Assembly: GCA_029881435.1 (NCBI GenBank)
Contig: JAOUMR010000002.1
Location: forward strand, 1-64,000
Reading direction: 5' to 3'
Length of the DNA: 64,000 nucleotides
From: Nitrospira sp.
GTDB lineage: Bacteria > Nitrospirota > Nitrospiria > Nitrospirales > Nitrospiraceae
Shown here: piece after piece, positions 29,439 through 40,116 of the stretch
Position numbering within the stretch: the stretch's first letter is position 1
Layout of the letters: each line of letters starts with the position of its first letter
Position numbers and translations under genes: made by a program
The notes under the pieces: model-generated
Told to the model about the DNA's origin: nothing
Seen by the model: the letters and a program-made list of their open reading frames with translations, nothing else
The model's database searches: none

Positions 29439-31076
29439 ATGACGATCTCTCGCTTTGCAGTGGGGAGTGCACTCTGGCTAGTTCTGTTTATGATCAAGAT
29501 TGTTGCGGCTGCTGAACCTTCTCTTGCTCAGGTGCCGCTCTATGACAATCTTGGCACTCACCATCATCCCATCACAACCACCTCGACCGGGGCGCAACGA
29601 TACTTTGATCAGGGATTGCGGATGGTCTATGCCTTTAATCACGACGAAGCCGTTCTGGCGTTTGAAGCAGCAGCTCGTCTGGACCCCGCTGCAGCCATGG
29701 CCTACTGGGGGGTAGCCCTCGCGTTGGGACCAAATATCAATACGGCCATGGATAAAACAGACGAGCGACGCGCGTGGGAAGCCGTCCAGAAGGCCAAATT
29801 CAAGAGCGCTCATGTGAGCGCTGCCGAACGGGCCTACATCGACGCGATCAGTAAACGGTATAGCCAAAAATCGCAGCCACGGGGACCTCTCGATAAAGCC
29901 TATGCGGAGGCGATGCGAGGGGTATGGCGACAGTTTCCTGATGACCCGGATGCGGGAGTCCTCTTTGCAGAGGCCCTAATGGACCTCCGACCATGGGATC
30001 TCTGGACAGCGGGCGGACAGCCGAGACCTGGGACCGACGACATCGTGTCGACATTGGAATCGATCCTCGCGAAGTTCCCGGATCATCCTGGCGCCTGCCA
30101 TTACTACATCCATAGCGTGGAAGCCTCGCCGAAGCCGGAACGGGCTCTGGATTGCGCGGAACGACTACCCGGTCTCATGCCGGGTGCCGGTCACCTGGTT
30201 CACATGCCCACCCATCTCTCTATGCGACTCGGTCAGTACCATGAAGCCTCAGAGCAGAATGCGAAGGCGGTACATGCCGATGAAAACTATTTGGCTGGGA
30301 GAAAATTAAAGGGTGATTATGCTGACGGCTACTACACGCACAATCTCTATTTCCTCTGGAGTGCGCTCGTCATGGAGGGTCGAAAAACAGAAGCCTTGAA
30401 GGTCGCACGACAAGTGGCGAAAACGATCAACGAGGAGGAGGCTCGCAGAGACAAGTGGAAAGAGCTCTACCTCCCGACTCCTCTGTGGTCCATGATTCGA
30501 TTCGGCCAATGGGATGTCCTGCTTCACGAGCTGCCGCCTCCCAAGACCTTGCGCTTGCAACAGGCCATGTGGAGACTGGGAAGGGGCATGGCGTTGGCGA
30601 CATCTGGTCGCTTGCCAGGAGCCGAAGGGGAACATTTTGTACTGGCTGGGTTGGCCAAACGAATCGGACGTGATCGGACTGCAGAGGAGAAAACAGAACG
30701 AGCGTTGGTAAAGATTGCCGAGCGGCTGCTGGCTGGTGAAATCGCCACGCACTCAAGGAAGCTGGATGAAGCGATAACCGCGCTCTCGGATGCGCTGAAA
30801 CTGGAAGACGCACTGCCGTATAGTGAGCCGCCTTTGTGGCCTATTCCCATTCGACATTATCTGGGAGCGCTCTTATTGAAATCCGGGCAGCCCAGCCGTG
30901 CCGAATCGGTCTATCGGGCAGATCTGGGGAAGAATCCACAGAACGGCTGGGCGTATTACGGGCTCCTACAAAGCCTTCGTGCTCAACAGAAAGGGCGGGA
31001 GGCGGCGAGGATCGAAGCGCAATTCAAAAAGGCATGGGAATACGCGGACGTGACACTCATGGCGTCTCGATTTTGA
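29439..31076 (+). CDS. secreted TPR-repeat protein
   Basis: Signal peptide then HHPITTTSTGAQRYFDQGLRMVYAFNHDEAVLAFEAAARLDPAAAMAYWGVALALGPN. Confidence 0.88.
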   Translation: MTISRFAVGSALWLVLFMIKIVAAAEPSLAQVPLYDNLGTHHHPITTTSTGAQRYFDQGLRMVYAFNHDEAVLAFEAAARLDPAAAMAYWGVALALGPNINTAMDKTDERRAWEAVQKAKFKSAHVSAAERAYIDAISKRYSQKSQPRGPLDKAYAEAMRGVWRQFPDDPDAGVLFAEALMDLRPWDLWTAGGQPRPGTDDIVSTLESILAKFPDHPGACHYYIHSVEASPKPERALDCAERLPGLMPGAGHLVHMPTHLSMRLGQYHEASEQNAKAVHADENYLAGRKLKGDYADGYYTHNLYFLWSALVMEGRKTEALKVARQVAKTINEEEARRDKWKELYLPTPLWSMIRFGQWDVLLHELPPPKTLRLQQAMWRLGRGMALATSGRLPGAEGEHFVLAGLAKRIGRDRTAEEKTERALVKIAERLLAGEIATHSRKLDEAITALSDALKLEDALPYSEPPLWPIPIRHYLGALLLKSGQPSRAESVYRADLGKNPQNGWAYYGLLQSLRAQQKGREAARIEAQFKKAWEYADVTLMASRF

Positions 31077-31107
31077 AAGATTGTCGGAGTCTGGTTAGGA
31101 GGAAGGC

Positions 31108-31650
31108 ATGCGATTTGTCGTAGGTGTCATGGGGCCAGCGAAAGCGCCAAAGCGAGATCTGGACAATGCACGGGTCCTTGGGGAATTCATTGCACGACGT
31201 GGCTGGGTCGTCTTGACGGGGGGCCGTGACGTCGGTGTGATGGATGCCGCGTGCGAAGGGGCGAAGCGAGTCGGCGGGAGCCTGACCATTGGAGTGTTAC
31301 CGACGGCCAAAGACAAGGTGTCGCGCCATGTGGATGTCTCGATCATCACGGAAATGGGGAGTGGACGGAACAACATCAATGTGTTGTCCAGCCATGTCGT
31401 AGTCGTGTGCGGATTAACGGGCTCAGGTACCGTTTCAGAAGTCGCGCTCGCGGTGAAGGCGGGTAAGCCCGTCATTCTGGTCGCTGCCTCTCCTGCCGAC
31501 GTGGCATTCTTCCGCAAGCTCGACAAGCGGCTCGTCAATGCGGCCGGGTCACCGGAAGAAGCTATCGAACTCATCATGAAGCTGATGGACGGGCGTTCGC
31601 GCCGCGCGCGTCATGTTGAGCAGGATCGGTACTCGTATCTTCCTGTATAA
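31108..31650 (+). CDS. TIGR00725/LOG-like SLOG-superfamily protein
   Basis: VGVMGPAKAPKRDLDNARVLGEFIARRGWVVLTGGRDVGVMDAACEGAKRVGGSLTIGVLP...GSGTVSEVALAVKAGKPVILV. Confidence 0.85.
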   Translation: MRFVVGVMGPAKAPKRDLDNARVLGEFIARRGWVVLTGGRDVGVMDAACEGAKRVGGSLTIGVLPTAKDKVSRHVDVSIITEMGSGRNNINVLSSHVVVVCGLTGSGTVSEVALAVKAGKPVILVAASPADVAFFRKLDKRLVNAAGSPEEAIELIMKLMDGRSRRARHVEQDRYSYLPV

Positions 31651-31787
31651 CGGCTCAGGCATTCGCGCCCGTCTCTAGCGCACATGGGTTCCCCATACAG
31701 AACAGCAAGCACCACACCTGAACCGCTCTCGTAGTAGGATGTAAGAACCGTCTCACCGAGGCGACGATAGAGAAGGAGGAATTACCC

Positions 31788-32408
31788 ATGGCAACTCATC
31801 GAGCGCTGACACTCCTTATGGTCAATTTGGCAATCTGTGTGACCCTTGTCGCGTGGTCTTCACAAAGAGCGCTAAGCGCATCGACCACCGCCAAAGCCTA
31901 CTTCGCGGGAGGTTGTTTCTGGTGCATGGAAGAGGCGTTCGAACAGGTGGAGGGCGTCTTGTCGGTGGCTTCCGGTTACATGGGGGGAACCGTCGCCAAT
32001 CCGACCTATGAACAGGTGTCGGCTGGACGCACAGGCCATGCTGAAGCCGTAGAAGTGATCTATGACCCAGCTAAAGTCAGTTATCAACAGCTCTTGGAGG
32101 CCTTTTGGAAAAACATTGATCCTCTCACCCCCAACGCGCAGTTCTGTGATCATGGGAGCCAATACCGGTCAGCGGTGTTTTATACCTCGGAAGAAGAACA
32201 GCGACTCGCGGCAGCATCGAAAACCGCCATCGAACAGGCGAAGCAATTTCCTGCACCGATCGTGACTGAGCTGGTCCCGGCATCCGCCTTCTACCAAGCT
32301 GAAGACTATCACCAGGATTATTACAAGAAGAACCCATTCCGGTATAAGTACTACAAGTACAGCTGCGGTCGAGCGAAGCGGCTAGAAGCCCTGTGGGGGA
32401 AGTCGTAG
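31788..32408 (+). CDS. msrA: secreted peptide-methionine (S)-S-oxide reductase
   Basis: Signal peptide; AYFAGGCFWCMEEAFEQVEGVLSVASGYMGGTVANPTYEQVSAGRTGHAEAVEVIYDP. Confidence 0.95.
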   Translation: MATHRALTLLMVNLAICVTLVAWSSQRALSASTTAKAYFAGGCFWCMEEAFEQVEGVLSVASGYMGGTVANPTYEQVSAGRTGHAEAVEVIYDPAKVSYQQLLEAFWKNIDPLTPNAQFCDHGSQYRSAVFYTSEEEQRLAAASKTAIEQAKQFPAPIVTELVPASAFYQAEDYHQDYYKKNPFRYKYYKYSCGRAKRLEALWGKS

Positions 32409-32914
32409 GGCGCTGACCGTAGACCAGAGCGCGGAAAGTACGTGACCAATCCAAGCGCTAACACGGCACCGATGGTGGTGCAACCGACGATTGCGCCCCA
32501 CGTTCCGCTGGCCCTCGCTTGAGTCAGCGATTCCATATCGCCATCTTTTCTTGTTTTCCGCAATCAATCTCCTAGAATTCCGGAGAGCTTTGCTGGGAGC
32601 CCTCCGTTAAACGACCAGATAGCGCAAGGCCGGATCAAATATTCCTCATATTTCTTGCATATCTTGAGAAATCCGGTGCTGTGTGCTTGGGCTATTCCGC
32701 TGTCAGTTGTCTCATGAATGTGCGAATGATGCAGGGAACAAGACCTAACCCTGAAGCATGTTGCGATTCCTGGGTTCCTGACAGCATCAAACTTTATCAA
32801 TACCTGCGATCAACATCTGTTGATCCTACCTCTCACGCACGTGTACTATTCCATTCACAATCGCAATAGGAGTACGGTTGAGTCCTCTGCACCCTTTAGG
32901 AGTAGGAGGCTATA

Positions 32915-34708
32915 ATGATAATCTTGCGATGGCGTAGCCTATTCTTTGCGACAGCATTCTTGTTCCCAATCCTCTTTCAGACTCCAGATGCTCAAGCCAA
33001 GTCAGGGAATGGTCATGAGAATGGTTACGAAAACGACCGCGAGGATGATCGTGGCCATGGCCGCAGTCATAATCGCCAGATCCGCTACGAGCTGTGGGGC
33101 AGCGACCAGTCCAACTCCGTTGCCGGCCAGACCGGCCTCGGCCTGAACGGCAGCTTCGTCTGGATCTGGCACAGCGACGACGTGGCGAAACAGATCACGG
33201 GGGGCCCGGCGGCCCAACCTCTTCCCTGCGCCGGAACCGGCGCGCCGTGCGACACGAACCTCGTGTTCCCAGCGGCCCTCGCCGAATACGACGAGTTCAA
33301 CAATCCGACCGGGAGCACCCGCCCAGTCACTGGACGCCTGCATTCGTCGTTCATCGACCCCCAGCACAAATACGCGCTGCTGAGCTTCTTTGCGCCCGGC
33401 GGCGGGATGATCGGGGTCATGGATGCCGAGACCAAGGAGGGGATTGCCCTGTTCCGGGCGACTCAGACCGGCACGGGTCGCACTAACCACATGAGCTTCT
33501 GGCGGTTCGACGGGCTAGCCATCCTCGTGTGCAACCTCGACGGCCGAATCGTCGAGCGGATCGACGTCACGCGTGACGCAAACGGCAAAATCATCGGATT
33601 GATCTACAACATTCCCGCTGCGCTCGGCGTCGGCAAGGGCCAGGCCACGGTGGTGCCGCCACGCGCGTACCTCGGCAACAACGCCATCAACCACCCGCTG
33701 ATCGGCAGCATTCAACATGGATCCCCCGACTTCGCCGACCTGACTCCAAATGGGTTCTGCAAGGAGAACGGCTGCGCTGCGGGTCCGAACGGGTCCGCTG
33801 GCGGCAGGCCGAACACGGCAATCCTTTGCCCCATCCCGGCCTACGACAACTCCCTCATCTACGTGACCCTGGCCGGAGGCGGCCTGCTAGTGGTCGATTC
33901 GGCGGTCACTCCAATGGCGATCGTGGGCGAGTACGGCAACCTGCTAATCAACGGCGCGGGCTGCGCCGGTGCCCAGGCCAATGGCCTCATCCACCTCGAC
34001 GCGGGTGTTGCGGCTTCGGCGGCAGGGGCTACCCACTCGACGTTTACCGTATATACGCTGAAACACGCGAGCTTCCCGTTCGCGCCTGGGCACAACGCGG
34101 AGAACGTGCCCACCCCCGATGTCGCCTTCAAGGACACTACCAACACCGACAGCAATGGCAAGATCGGCGGGATAGCTCCAAATATGACCGGCCAGCTACC
34201 GGGCGTCACGACCCGGCGCGACGCCCACGGCGTGGTGGCCACGCTTGACGAACGATACGTCCACACCGGCGACCGGATCCGCAACAACGTCGAGGTGGTC
34301 AAAACGATGGGCAAGTCCAAGAACAAGGAGACCTATGACCTCACGTCGGCCAACGGCAATGGGAGCGGTATCGGCCCCTGCGCCGCCGCCAGCGTCCAGG
34401 ACGACCCCGGGATGCCCCGGAACGACCCGGCACCTGACCTGATGTCCCGCAGCCCCAACGACGACTATCTGTTCATCGCGCTCCGCGGGCCCGCACCGAT
34501 CACTGCCAACCACGCTGCGCAGGGCAGCTGCCCAGGCGTGGGCGTGGTCCGGCTCGAGCAAGGGGGTAAGAGCGGCCAACTCATCACCGTCCTGCGGGCC
34601 ACCAACACCATCGACACCGCGCCAGCCGGCGCGCCACCGGGCGGCCACGCCTACACCGGGCAGGAGCGGGCTGACATGCATTTCGTGGACGTGCGGATTA
34701 TTGACTAG
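32915..34708 (+). CDS. secreted, visibly GC-rich protein of unknown function (propeller-like surface protein?)
   Basis: 597 aa with signal peptide FFATAFLFPILFQTPDAQA; repeats of YVTN-like segments (YALLSFFAPGGGMIGVMDAETKEGIALF). Confidence 0.8.
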   Translation: MIILRWRSLFFATAFLFPILFQTPDAQAKSGNGHENGYENDREDDRGHGRSHNRQIRYELWGSDQSNSVAGQTGLGLNGSFVWIWHSDDVAKQITGGPAAQPLPCAGTGAPCDTNLVFPAALAEYDEFNNPTGSTRPVTGRLHSSFIDPQHKYALLSFFAPGGGMIGVMDAETKEGIALFRATQTGTGRTNHMSFWRFDGLAILVCNLDGRIVERIDVTRDANGKIIGLIYNIPAALGVGKGQATVVPPRAYLGNNAINHPLIGSIQHGSPDFADLTPNGFCKENGCAAGPNGSAGGRPNTAILCPIPAYDNSLIYVTLAGGGLLVVDSAVTPMAIVGEYGNLLINGAGCAGAQANGLIHLDAGVAASAAGATHSTFTVYTLKHASFPFAPGHNAENVPTPDVAFKDTTNTDSNGKIGGIAPNMTGQLPGVTTRRDAHGVVATLDERYVHTGDRIRNNVEVVKTMGKSKNKETYDLTSANGNGSGIGPCAAASVQDDPGMPRNDPAPDLMSRSPNDDYLFIALRGPAPITANHAAQGSCPGVGVVRLEQGGKSGQLITVLRATNTIDTAPAGAPPGGHAYTGQERADMHFVDVRIID

Positions 34709-35020
34709 GGGGTCGGCTCACTCCGATCTAATTCGCGCGATCATATCGCAGGACTTGACGCTGCGCTTCGAAATGAGTCCGTGGCCTTCTGAGTGCCATG
34801 GGAAAGTTCTGGGGTCGGATGTTGTTCTGTGCATCACCAAATACCGAACCCAGGTGGTCACCAAACGGGCGAGTCGATCAACGCTTCGGCATGGCTTAGC
34901 ACAGGTGGCATCACGAGCAACTCCCGTGCAGATGCCATAGACCAGGGTTAACGCACAAGAGCTGACAGGGTTGCTGCGAGCGAGCGCTTGAGGGGTCTAT
35001 AATGTCGAGGAGCGTTTCTT

Positions 35021-35389
35021 TTAAGGCCTGACCTTCATGATCAAGTTCCTCAGCCGTTCTCGCTGGGCCAGGCGAATGCTGGTGAACTCCAGGCCAAATT
35101 GCTTGCCGTCGATCCACCGAACAATGGCCTGGTCGATTCGGAGGGGCCACTTAAAGTCCGAAAGAAACAGCGACAGCTTCAACACCATCCCGATCTTGAC
35201 CTCAACCGATGATTCGACCCTACAGCCATTCGTCGACACATCAAGCACAGCTGCTTCACCCTCAAAGTCGTCATCGCCGAAGAAAAACATGCGGCAGGAA
35301 TGGGCAATTCGTCTGCCGCGTCGGTCTAGCAGGTCTGCTGTAGTCTTCTGAGGATCAGGCGGGCGCTTGCTCGATGGTCTTGGTGTCAT
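35021..35389 (-). CDS. PilZ-domain protein
   Basis: RRGRRIAHSCRMFFFGDDDFEGEAAVLDVSTNGCRVESS...QAIVRWIDGKQFGLEFTSI. Confidence 0.82.
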   Translation of the reverse strand: MTPRPSSKRPPDPQKTTADLLDRRGRRIAHSCRMFFFGDDDFEGEAAVLDVSTNGCRVESSVEVKIGMVLKLSLFLSDFKWPLRIDQAIVRWIDGKQFGLEFTSIRLAQRERLRNLIMKVRP

Positions 35390-35633
35390 CCTCCTGATCC
35401 TTTCTCTGGAAGCACAACAGAACCGAATGTGTACCGCCTCAGTTGTACCACTAAACCATTCATCGTAAGGTTGCCTGCGTATAGTCTAAGCGATGAGGTT
35501 ATCCCGGCAAAGAGAACTGTGCTTTTGTACAGAACAGACATGAGCCCTTGTCTATCAGGAATCTGGAACATGATGCGGCTTGACGAAGGGCGAGCGCTCT
35601 GCGACAAAGGAGCCTCGCAAGGAGGAATACATC

Positions 35634-36794
35634 GTGACACGAGCGGTCAGTCGACGGATGGCGGATCTCGCGCAATCCGAAATTCGTGCGATGACACAGG
35701 CGTGCGTGGATCTGAAGGGTCTCAATATGGCACAAGGAGTCTGTGATACGCCGGTACCACCAATTGTCCTTGAAGGCGCCGAGCAGGCGATCAGAGACGG
35801 GTACAATGTCTACACCCGTTTCGATGGGCTACCAGAGTTACGGCAAGCTATTGCCACTAAGCTTGCGCAGTATAATGGGATTCACGCCGATCCTGAAGCG
35901 GAAGTGACGGTCAGCGCTGGAGCGACGGGTGCCTTTCACTGTGCCTGTGCAGCCCTACTCAATCCAGGCGATGAAGTCATCCTGTTCGAGCCTTATTATC
36001 AGTACCATATCAGCGCTCTTGCCGCTGTTGATGCCGTTCCCGTGGTTATTCAGATGCAGCCACCAGCCTGGACCTATTCCCTGGCTCAGCTTGAACAAGT
36101 CGTGACCAAGAAAACCAAGGCGATCATCGTCAATTCGCCGGGTAATCCCTCCGGCAAGGTGTTGAGCCGCCTAGAGGTGGAGACACTCGCCGAGTTCGCC
36201 TGTCGACACGATTTGTTCGTCTTTACAGATGAGATCTACGAATACTTTCTCTATGACGGGCGAACCCATGTGAGCATGGCGACGTTGCCGGACATGGCTG
36301 AGCGCACGATCACCATCGGCGGATATTCTAAGACGTTCAGTGTGACGGGCTGGCGGATCGGATACAGTGTGGCCGCCAAGCCATGGGCAGGCGCTATTGG
36401 CGCGATGAACGATCTCCTCTACGTCTGCGCTCCAGGGCCACTCCAGATCGGGGTGGCCTGTGGCATCAGGAAACTTCCCGACAGTTTCTATACGAACTTG
36501 GCTCGCGACTATCAAGACAAGCGGAACCGGTTCTGCAGCGGGCTGGCCAGCGCGGGGCTGACTCCGTCGATCCCACAAGGAGCCTATTACGTGCTGGCCG
36601 ACGTTTCTCGACTTCCAGGCAACTCAGGGAAAGCTCGCGCCATGTATCTGCTGGAAAGAACCGGTGTCGCAGGTGTGCCGGGAGAAGCTTTTTTCTCCGG
36701 CAATGCCGGAGCCAACTACATTCGCTTCAGCTACGCAAAGACAGACTCGGACCTTGCGGAAGCTTGTCGCCGATTCGCCCAGGTCCATTTCTAA
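35634..36794 (+). CDS. pyridoxal-phosphate aminotransferase class I/II
   Basis: NMAQGVCDTPVPP...TVSAGATGAFHCACAALLNPGDEVILFEPYYQYH...NSPGNPSGKVLS...GGYSKTFSVTGWRIGY; GTG start preceded by AAGGAGGAATACATC. Confidence 0.93.
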   Translation: MTRAVSRRMADLAQSEIRAMTQACVDLKGLNMAQGVCDTPVPPIVLEGAEQAIRDGYNVYTRFDGLPELRQAIATKLAQYNGIHADPEAEVTVSAGATGAFHCACAALLNPGDEVILFEPYYQYHISALAAVDAVPVVIQMQPPAWTYSLAQLEQVVTKKTKAIIVNSPGNPSGKVLSRLEVETLAEFACRHDLFVFTDEIYEYFLYDGRTHVSMATLPDMAERTITIGGYSKTFSVTGWRIGYSVAAKPWAGAIGAMNDLLYVCAPGPLQIGVACGIRKLPDSFYTNLARDYQDKRNRFCSGLASAGLTPSIPQGAYYVLADVSRLPGNSGKARAMYLLERTGVAGVPGEAFFSGNAGANYIRFSYAKTDSDLAEACRRFAQVHF

Positions 36795-36917
36795 CATCCA
36801 ACACATCACGCCTGGCTCGTACTTGCCACGAGAAAGTACCCATGGTATGAAGTTCGACCATGCATGTGCGCCTCATGTCCATGTGTGCGATTGCTGCGGC
36901 ACTGACGTTTACGGGAT

Positions 36918-37310
36918 GTGGTCACCAGACACAGGGGCGTGTCTCTATCCCGTCCGATCTTCCCGCCGGTGATCGCTCCATTCTGGAAGGGGGAATGGGA
37001 ATACGAAGACGGCGGTGCGGTCGTTCTCCGACTGGATGAACAAGGCAACGGAACTTATGCCTATAAGGATGGGCGATTCGAAACGCGACAATTCGACGGC
37101 AAAACGTGGGTCGGTAAATGGTATCAAAAAGAAAATGATCGGGAGGGCGGGTTCCTCGTACAGCTCTCTTCTGACTCTGCTGAAGGTGAAGGCAGGTGGT
37201 GGTACGACCGCATCGGTCCCAATGCCTCCCCATTCGAGAAAGGCGGCACATTCCATCTAAGTAGGAAAACCTCCGTCACCAGTCTTCGTGATACGCCTCC
37301 TCCGCCGTGA
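36918..37310 (+). CDS. hypothetical protein (start uncertain; possibly frameshifted lipoprotein)
   Basis: WKGEWEYEDGGAVVLRLDEQGNGTYAYKDGRFETRQFDGKTWVGKWYQKEND...; coding-like composition, no confident family. Confidence 0.5.
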   Translation: MVTRHRGVSLSRPIFPPVIAPFWKGEWEYEDGGAVVLRLDEQGNGTYAYKDGRFETRQFDGKTWVGKWYQKENDREGGFLVQLSSDSAEGEGRWWYDRIGPNASPFEKGGTFHLSRKTSVTSLRDTPPPP

Positions 37311-37327
37311 CTCAACACTGTCAGCCG

Positions 37328-38134
37328 TTACTCCACACGATCCATCCCCACCTGGGTTAGGAGTGTGAGTCGTTGCCCCAGGGATTCGGGACATCGCGCA
37401 CTAATGGCAATCGTCCCCTGATAGCGAGGCTTGGCCTGGTTGAAGGTGAGGGCTCGTCCACTCCCATCGCAGACACTACCACCACTCTCCTCGATGAGGA
37501 GCGCTCCGGCCGCGACATCCCACTCATTTTCCGGTTCAAGTGTGGCGAGCCCCTGAATGTGGCCGCCGGCAGTCAAGGCAAGCGCCCATGCGATCGACCG
37601 CATCGGACGGATGCCCACCATCCCATCAAGCGGCGGAAAGCGACCTATCTGTTGTTCCCATGGGCTCATGGCAATGACCGACTTCTGATCACCGTGGATC
37701 GCAGGTGGTGTGACCGATTCGGCATTGAGGTAAAGGCCGCCGCCTCGGATCGCTGTGTACAGCTCATCCACTGAAGGGTTAAAGATGGCCGCTACGATAG
37801 GTCGGCCCCGCTCAATAAGGGCCACAGAAATACAAAACTCAGGTTCGCCCTTGATGAACGCCTTAGTCCCATCTATTGGATCTACCACCCAAACTCGAGT
37901 CCGCTGAAGTCGGTCGAGATCGTCCGGCGACTCTTCTGATAACCATCCATCGTCAGGAAACGCTGATTGGAGCTGTGCTTGGAGAATCTGATTCACGGCC
38001 AGATCGGCGGAGGTGACCGGAGAATGGTCAGCCTTTTGCACCGTGTCGAACCCATCGACGGCCATACGCAAGGCCTCTTTACCAGCCGCTCGAATCGCCA
38101 CGGTAAGGACGTCGAGTTCGTCATGCCATAGCAT
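37328..38134 (-). CDS. cysQ: inositol-monophosphatase family / 3'(2'),5'-bisphosphate nucleotidase-like
   Basis: LSEESPDDLDRLQRTRVWVVDPIDGTKAFIKGEPEFCISVALIERGRPIVAAIFNPSVDELY (DPIDGT). Confidence 0.85.
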   Translation of the reverse strand: MLWHDELDVLTVAIRAAGKEALRMAVDGFDTVQKADHSPVTSADLAVNQILQAQLQSAFPDDGWLSEESPDDLDRLQRTRVWVVDPIDGTKAFIKGEPEFCISVALIERGRPIVAAIFNPSVDELYTAIRGGGLYLNAESVTPPAIHGDQKSVIAMSPWEQQIGRFPPLDGMVGIRPMRSIAWALALTAGGHIQGLATLEPENEWDVAAGALLIEESGGSVCDGSGRALTFNQAKPRYQGTIAISARCPESLGQRLTLLTQVGMDRVE

Positions 38135-38227
38135 GGAAGCAGAGTAGCAAGCCTGGAGGCAGAAGAAAAGGAATGTTCGCCTCGTGAACTTGACCTGGAT
38201 GGCGAATCTGCGTACAAGCACCATACG

Positions 38228-39283
38228 ATGAAACTCATGCAGAAACGCTCAAAGAAGAAGGGATTGTCCCCTGGTACGCTTGTCCACATCGGTGAGAAGC
38301 GAACAGAGGCTGTCACAGTTACCCTCTTTAACTACTCCAGTTCCCACTGTGATGAACACCCCATCCACGATGTGAACGAGCTTCGACCGCCGTCGGACGA
38401 AACGGTGACCTGGGTGGATGTTGACGGAGTGCACAAGACCGATGTGTTGGAAGCATTCGGAAAACACTTCGGTCTCCACCCGCTACTACTGGAAGACATT
38501 GCCAATACTGATCAGCGGCCCAAGCTTGACGATTACGACACATATCTCTTTCTCGTCATGAAGATGCTCACGGCTTCAGACCGGGGCGACATAGTTGTCG
38601 AACAAGTCAGTTTCGTCCTGGGGCGAAATTATGTTCTCTCGTTTCAGGAGAACGGAACCGATGTGTTCCAGTCTGTCCGGGATCGACTCCGAGTTGGGAA
38701 AGGACGCCTTCGACAAAACGGATCGGACTATCTCGTGTATGCCCTTATTGATGCCGTTGTGGACCACTATTTCGAAGTCCTGGAAATGTTGGGCGAGCGG
38801 ATTGAATCGATGCAAGAGCGCGTGATGGCCGATCCTAGGCCGGAGACGCTCAAGGACATTCATGCATTGAAACGCCAGCTCTTGTTCGTGCGGCGAGCTG
38901 TGTGGCCCTTGCGAGAGGCGATCAATAACCTGTCACGGTCGGAATGCCCCTTCTTACATGAGCCGACGAAGGTCTTTTTTCGAGACGTCTACGATCATGT
39001 GGTGCAGATCGTGGACACCATCGAGACGTTGCGAGAAATGGTCTCGGCGAGTCTCGATATTTATCTATCCAGCGTGAGTTACCGTCTGAATTCCGTCATG
39101 CGAGTATTGACGGTGATCACCACGATTTTCATGCCTCTGAGTTTTATTGCCGGTATCTATGGGATGAATTTCGAATACATGCCTGAGCTGAAATGGCCTT
39201 GGGGGTACCCGATGGCCCTCGGGGTCATGGGACTTGTGGCGGCAACCATGCTCCTGGGATTTCGCTGGAAAAAATGGCTCTAG
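38228..39283 (+). CDS. corA: CorA magnesium/cobalt transporter
   Basis: C-terminal TM with GMN motif: PLSFIAGIYGMNFEYMPELKWPWGYPMALGVMGLVAATMLLGF. Confidence 0.94.
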   Translation: MKLMQKRSKKKGLSPGTLVHIGEKRTEAVTVTLFNYSSSHCDEHPIHDVNELRPPSDETVTWVDVDGVHKTDVLEAFGKHFGLHPLLLEDIANTDQRPKLDDYDTYLFLVMKMLTASDRGDIVVEQVSFVLGRNYVLSFQENGTDVFQSVRDRLRVGKGRLRQNGSDYLVYALIDAVVDHYFEVLEMLGERIESMQERVMADPRPETLKDIHALKRQLLFVRRAVWPLREAINNLSRSECPFLHEPTKVFFRDVYDHVVQIVDTIETLREMVSASLDIYLSSVSYRLNSVMRVLTVITTIFMPLSFIAGIYGMNFEYMPELKWPWGYPMALGVMGLVAATMLLGFRWKKWL

Positions 39284-39441
39284 CCGAGTAATCAGGGCCC
39301 TGTTCTTGACCGTCTACCCTGTCCACGAAATGGACCATGTCGCCAAAACAGTTGGTCGGAATGTAGCGGTACTGCTTAGAATGCCGATGACGTGCTTTCC
39401 CAACACTCATGGCAGTTGAGTGGCCACCGTATCGTCCCAGG

Positions 39442-40062
39442 CTATGAGCGATCAGTAAAGAGCCAAGGAGCTTCAGCCTTTCGGCGAGTTTCATAGGCCG
39501 TGATCGCGCTCTCATGCTGGAGAGTGAGGCCGATGGCGTCAAGCCCTCGATACAGGCAATCTTTACGAAATGGGTCAATCTCGAATCGATACGTGACTTC
39601 CTGGGGTGAGGTTACTGTTTGACGATCCAGGTCTACGGTGAGCCGATATCCTTGGGTGGCGACCGCCTCTTTCAAGAGCACGAGCACGTCCTCCCCTTTC
39701 AATACCACTGGGAGGATTCCGTTCTGAAAGCAATTGTTATAGAAAATATCAGCAAAGCTTGGGGCGATTAGACAGCGGAATCCCTGATCCAACAAAGCCC
39801 ATGGTGCATGTTCACGGGATGAGCCGCAGCCGAAGTTGTCCCGAGTCACGAGGATGGTTGCCTCCTGATACCGAGGCTGGTTCAAGAAGAACGATGGATC
39901 GGGAGAACCATCCGGCAGTTTCCGCCAATCGAAAAATAGGCCCTCACGCAAGCCTGTGCGCTTGATGGTTTTCAGAAACTGCTTCGGAATCACCTGGTCG
40001 GTGTCGACGTTGACACGATCCAATGGAGCAACAAGCCCGGTCAGTATCGTGAAAGGTTGCAT
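39442..40062 (-). CDS. leuD: 3-isopropylmalate dehydratase small subunit
   Basis: [37 protein letters not shown]...[41 protein letters not shown]. Confidence 0.95.
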   Translation of the reverse strand: MQPFTILTGLVAPLDRVNVDTDQVIPKQFLKTIKRTGLREGLFFDWRKLPDGSPDPSFFLNQPRYQEATILVTRDNFGCGSSREHAPWALLDQGFRCLIAPSFADIFYNNCFQNGILPVVLKGEDVLVLLKEAVATQGYRLTVDLDRQTVTSPQEVTYRFEIDPFRKDCLYRGLDAIGLTLQHESAITAYETRRKAEAPWLFTDRS

Positions 40063-40116
40063 GTTGTGTATTTCCTTATATCGATAGACAAATGCGCAGT
40101 GGAAACTTTTGAAGGA

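Noticed and set aside
32351-32536. Minus-strand small ORF with a TM-like segment (GAIVGCTTIGAVLALGLVTYF)
   Set aside because: Plausible small membrane protein, but it overlaps the msrA 3' end and has no independent support; left as unresolved.
39225-39578. Minus-strand 117-aa ORF between corA and leuD
   Set aside because: Overlaps both corA and leuD ends and has no recognisable motif.
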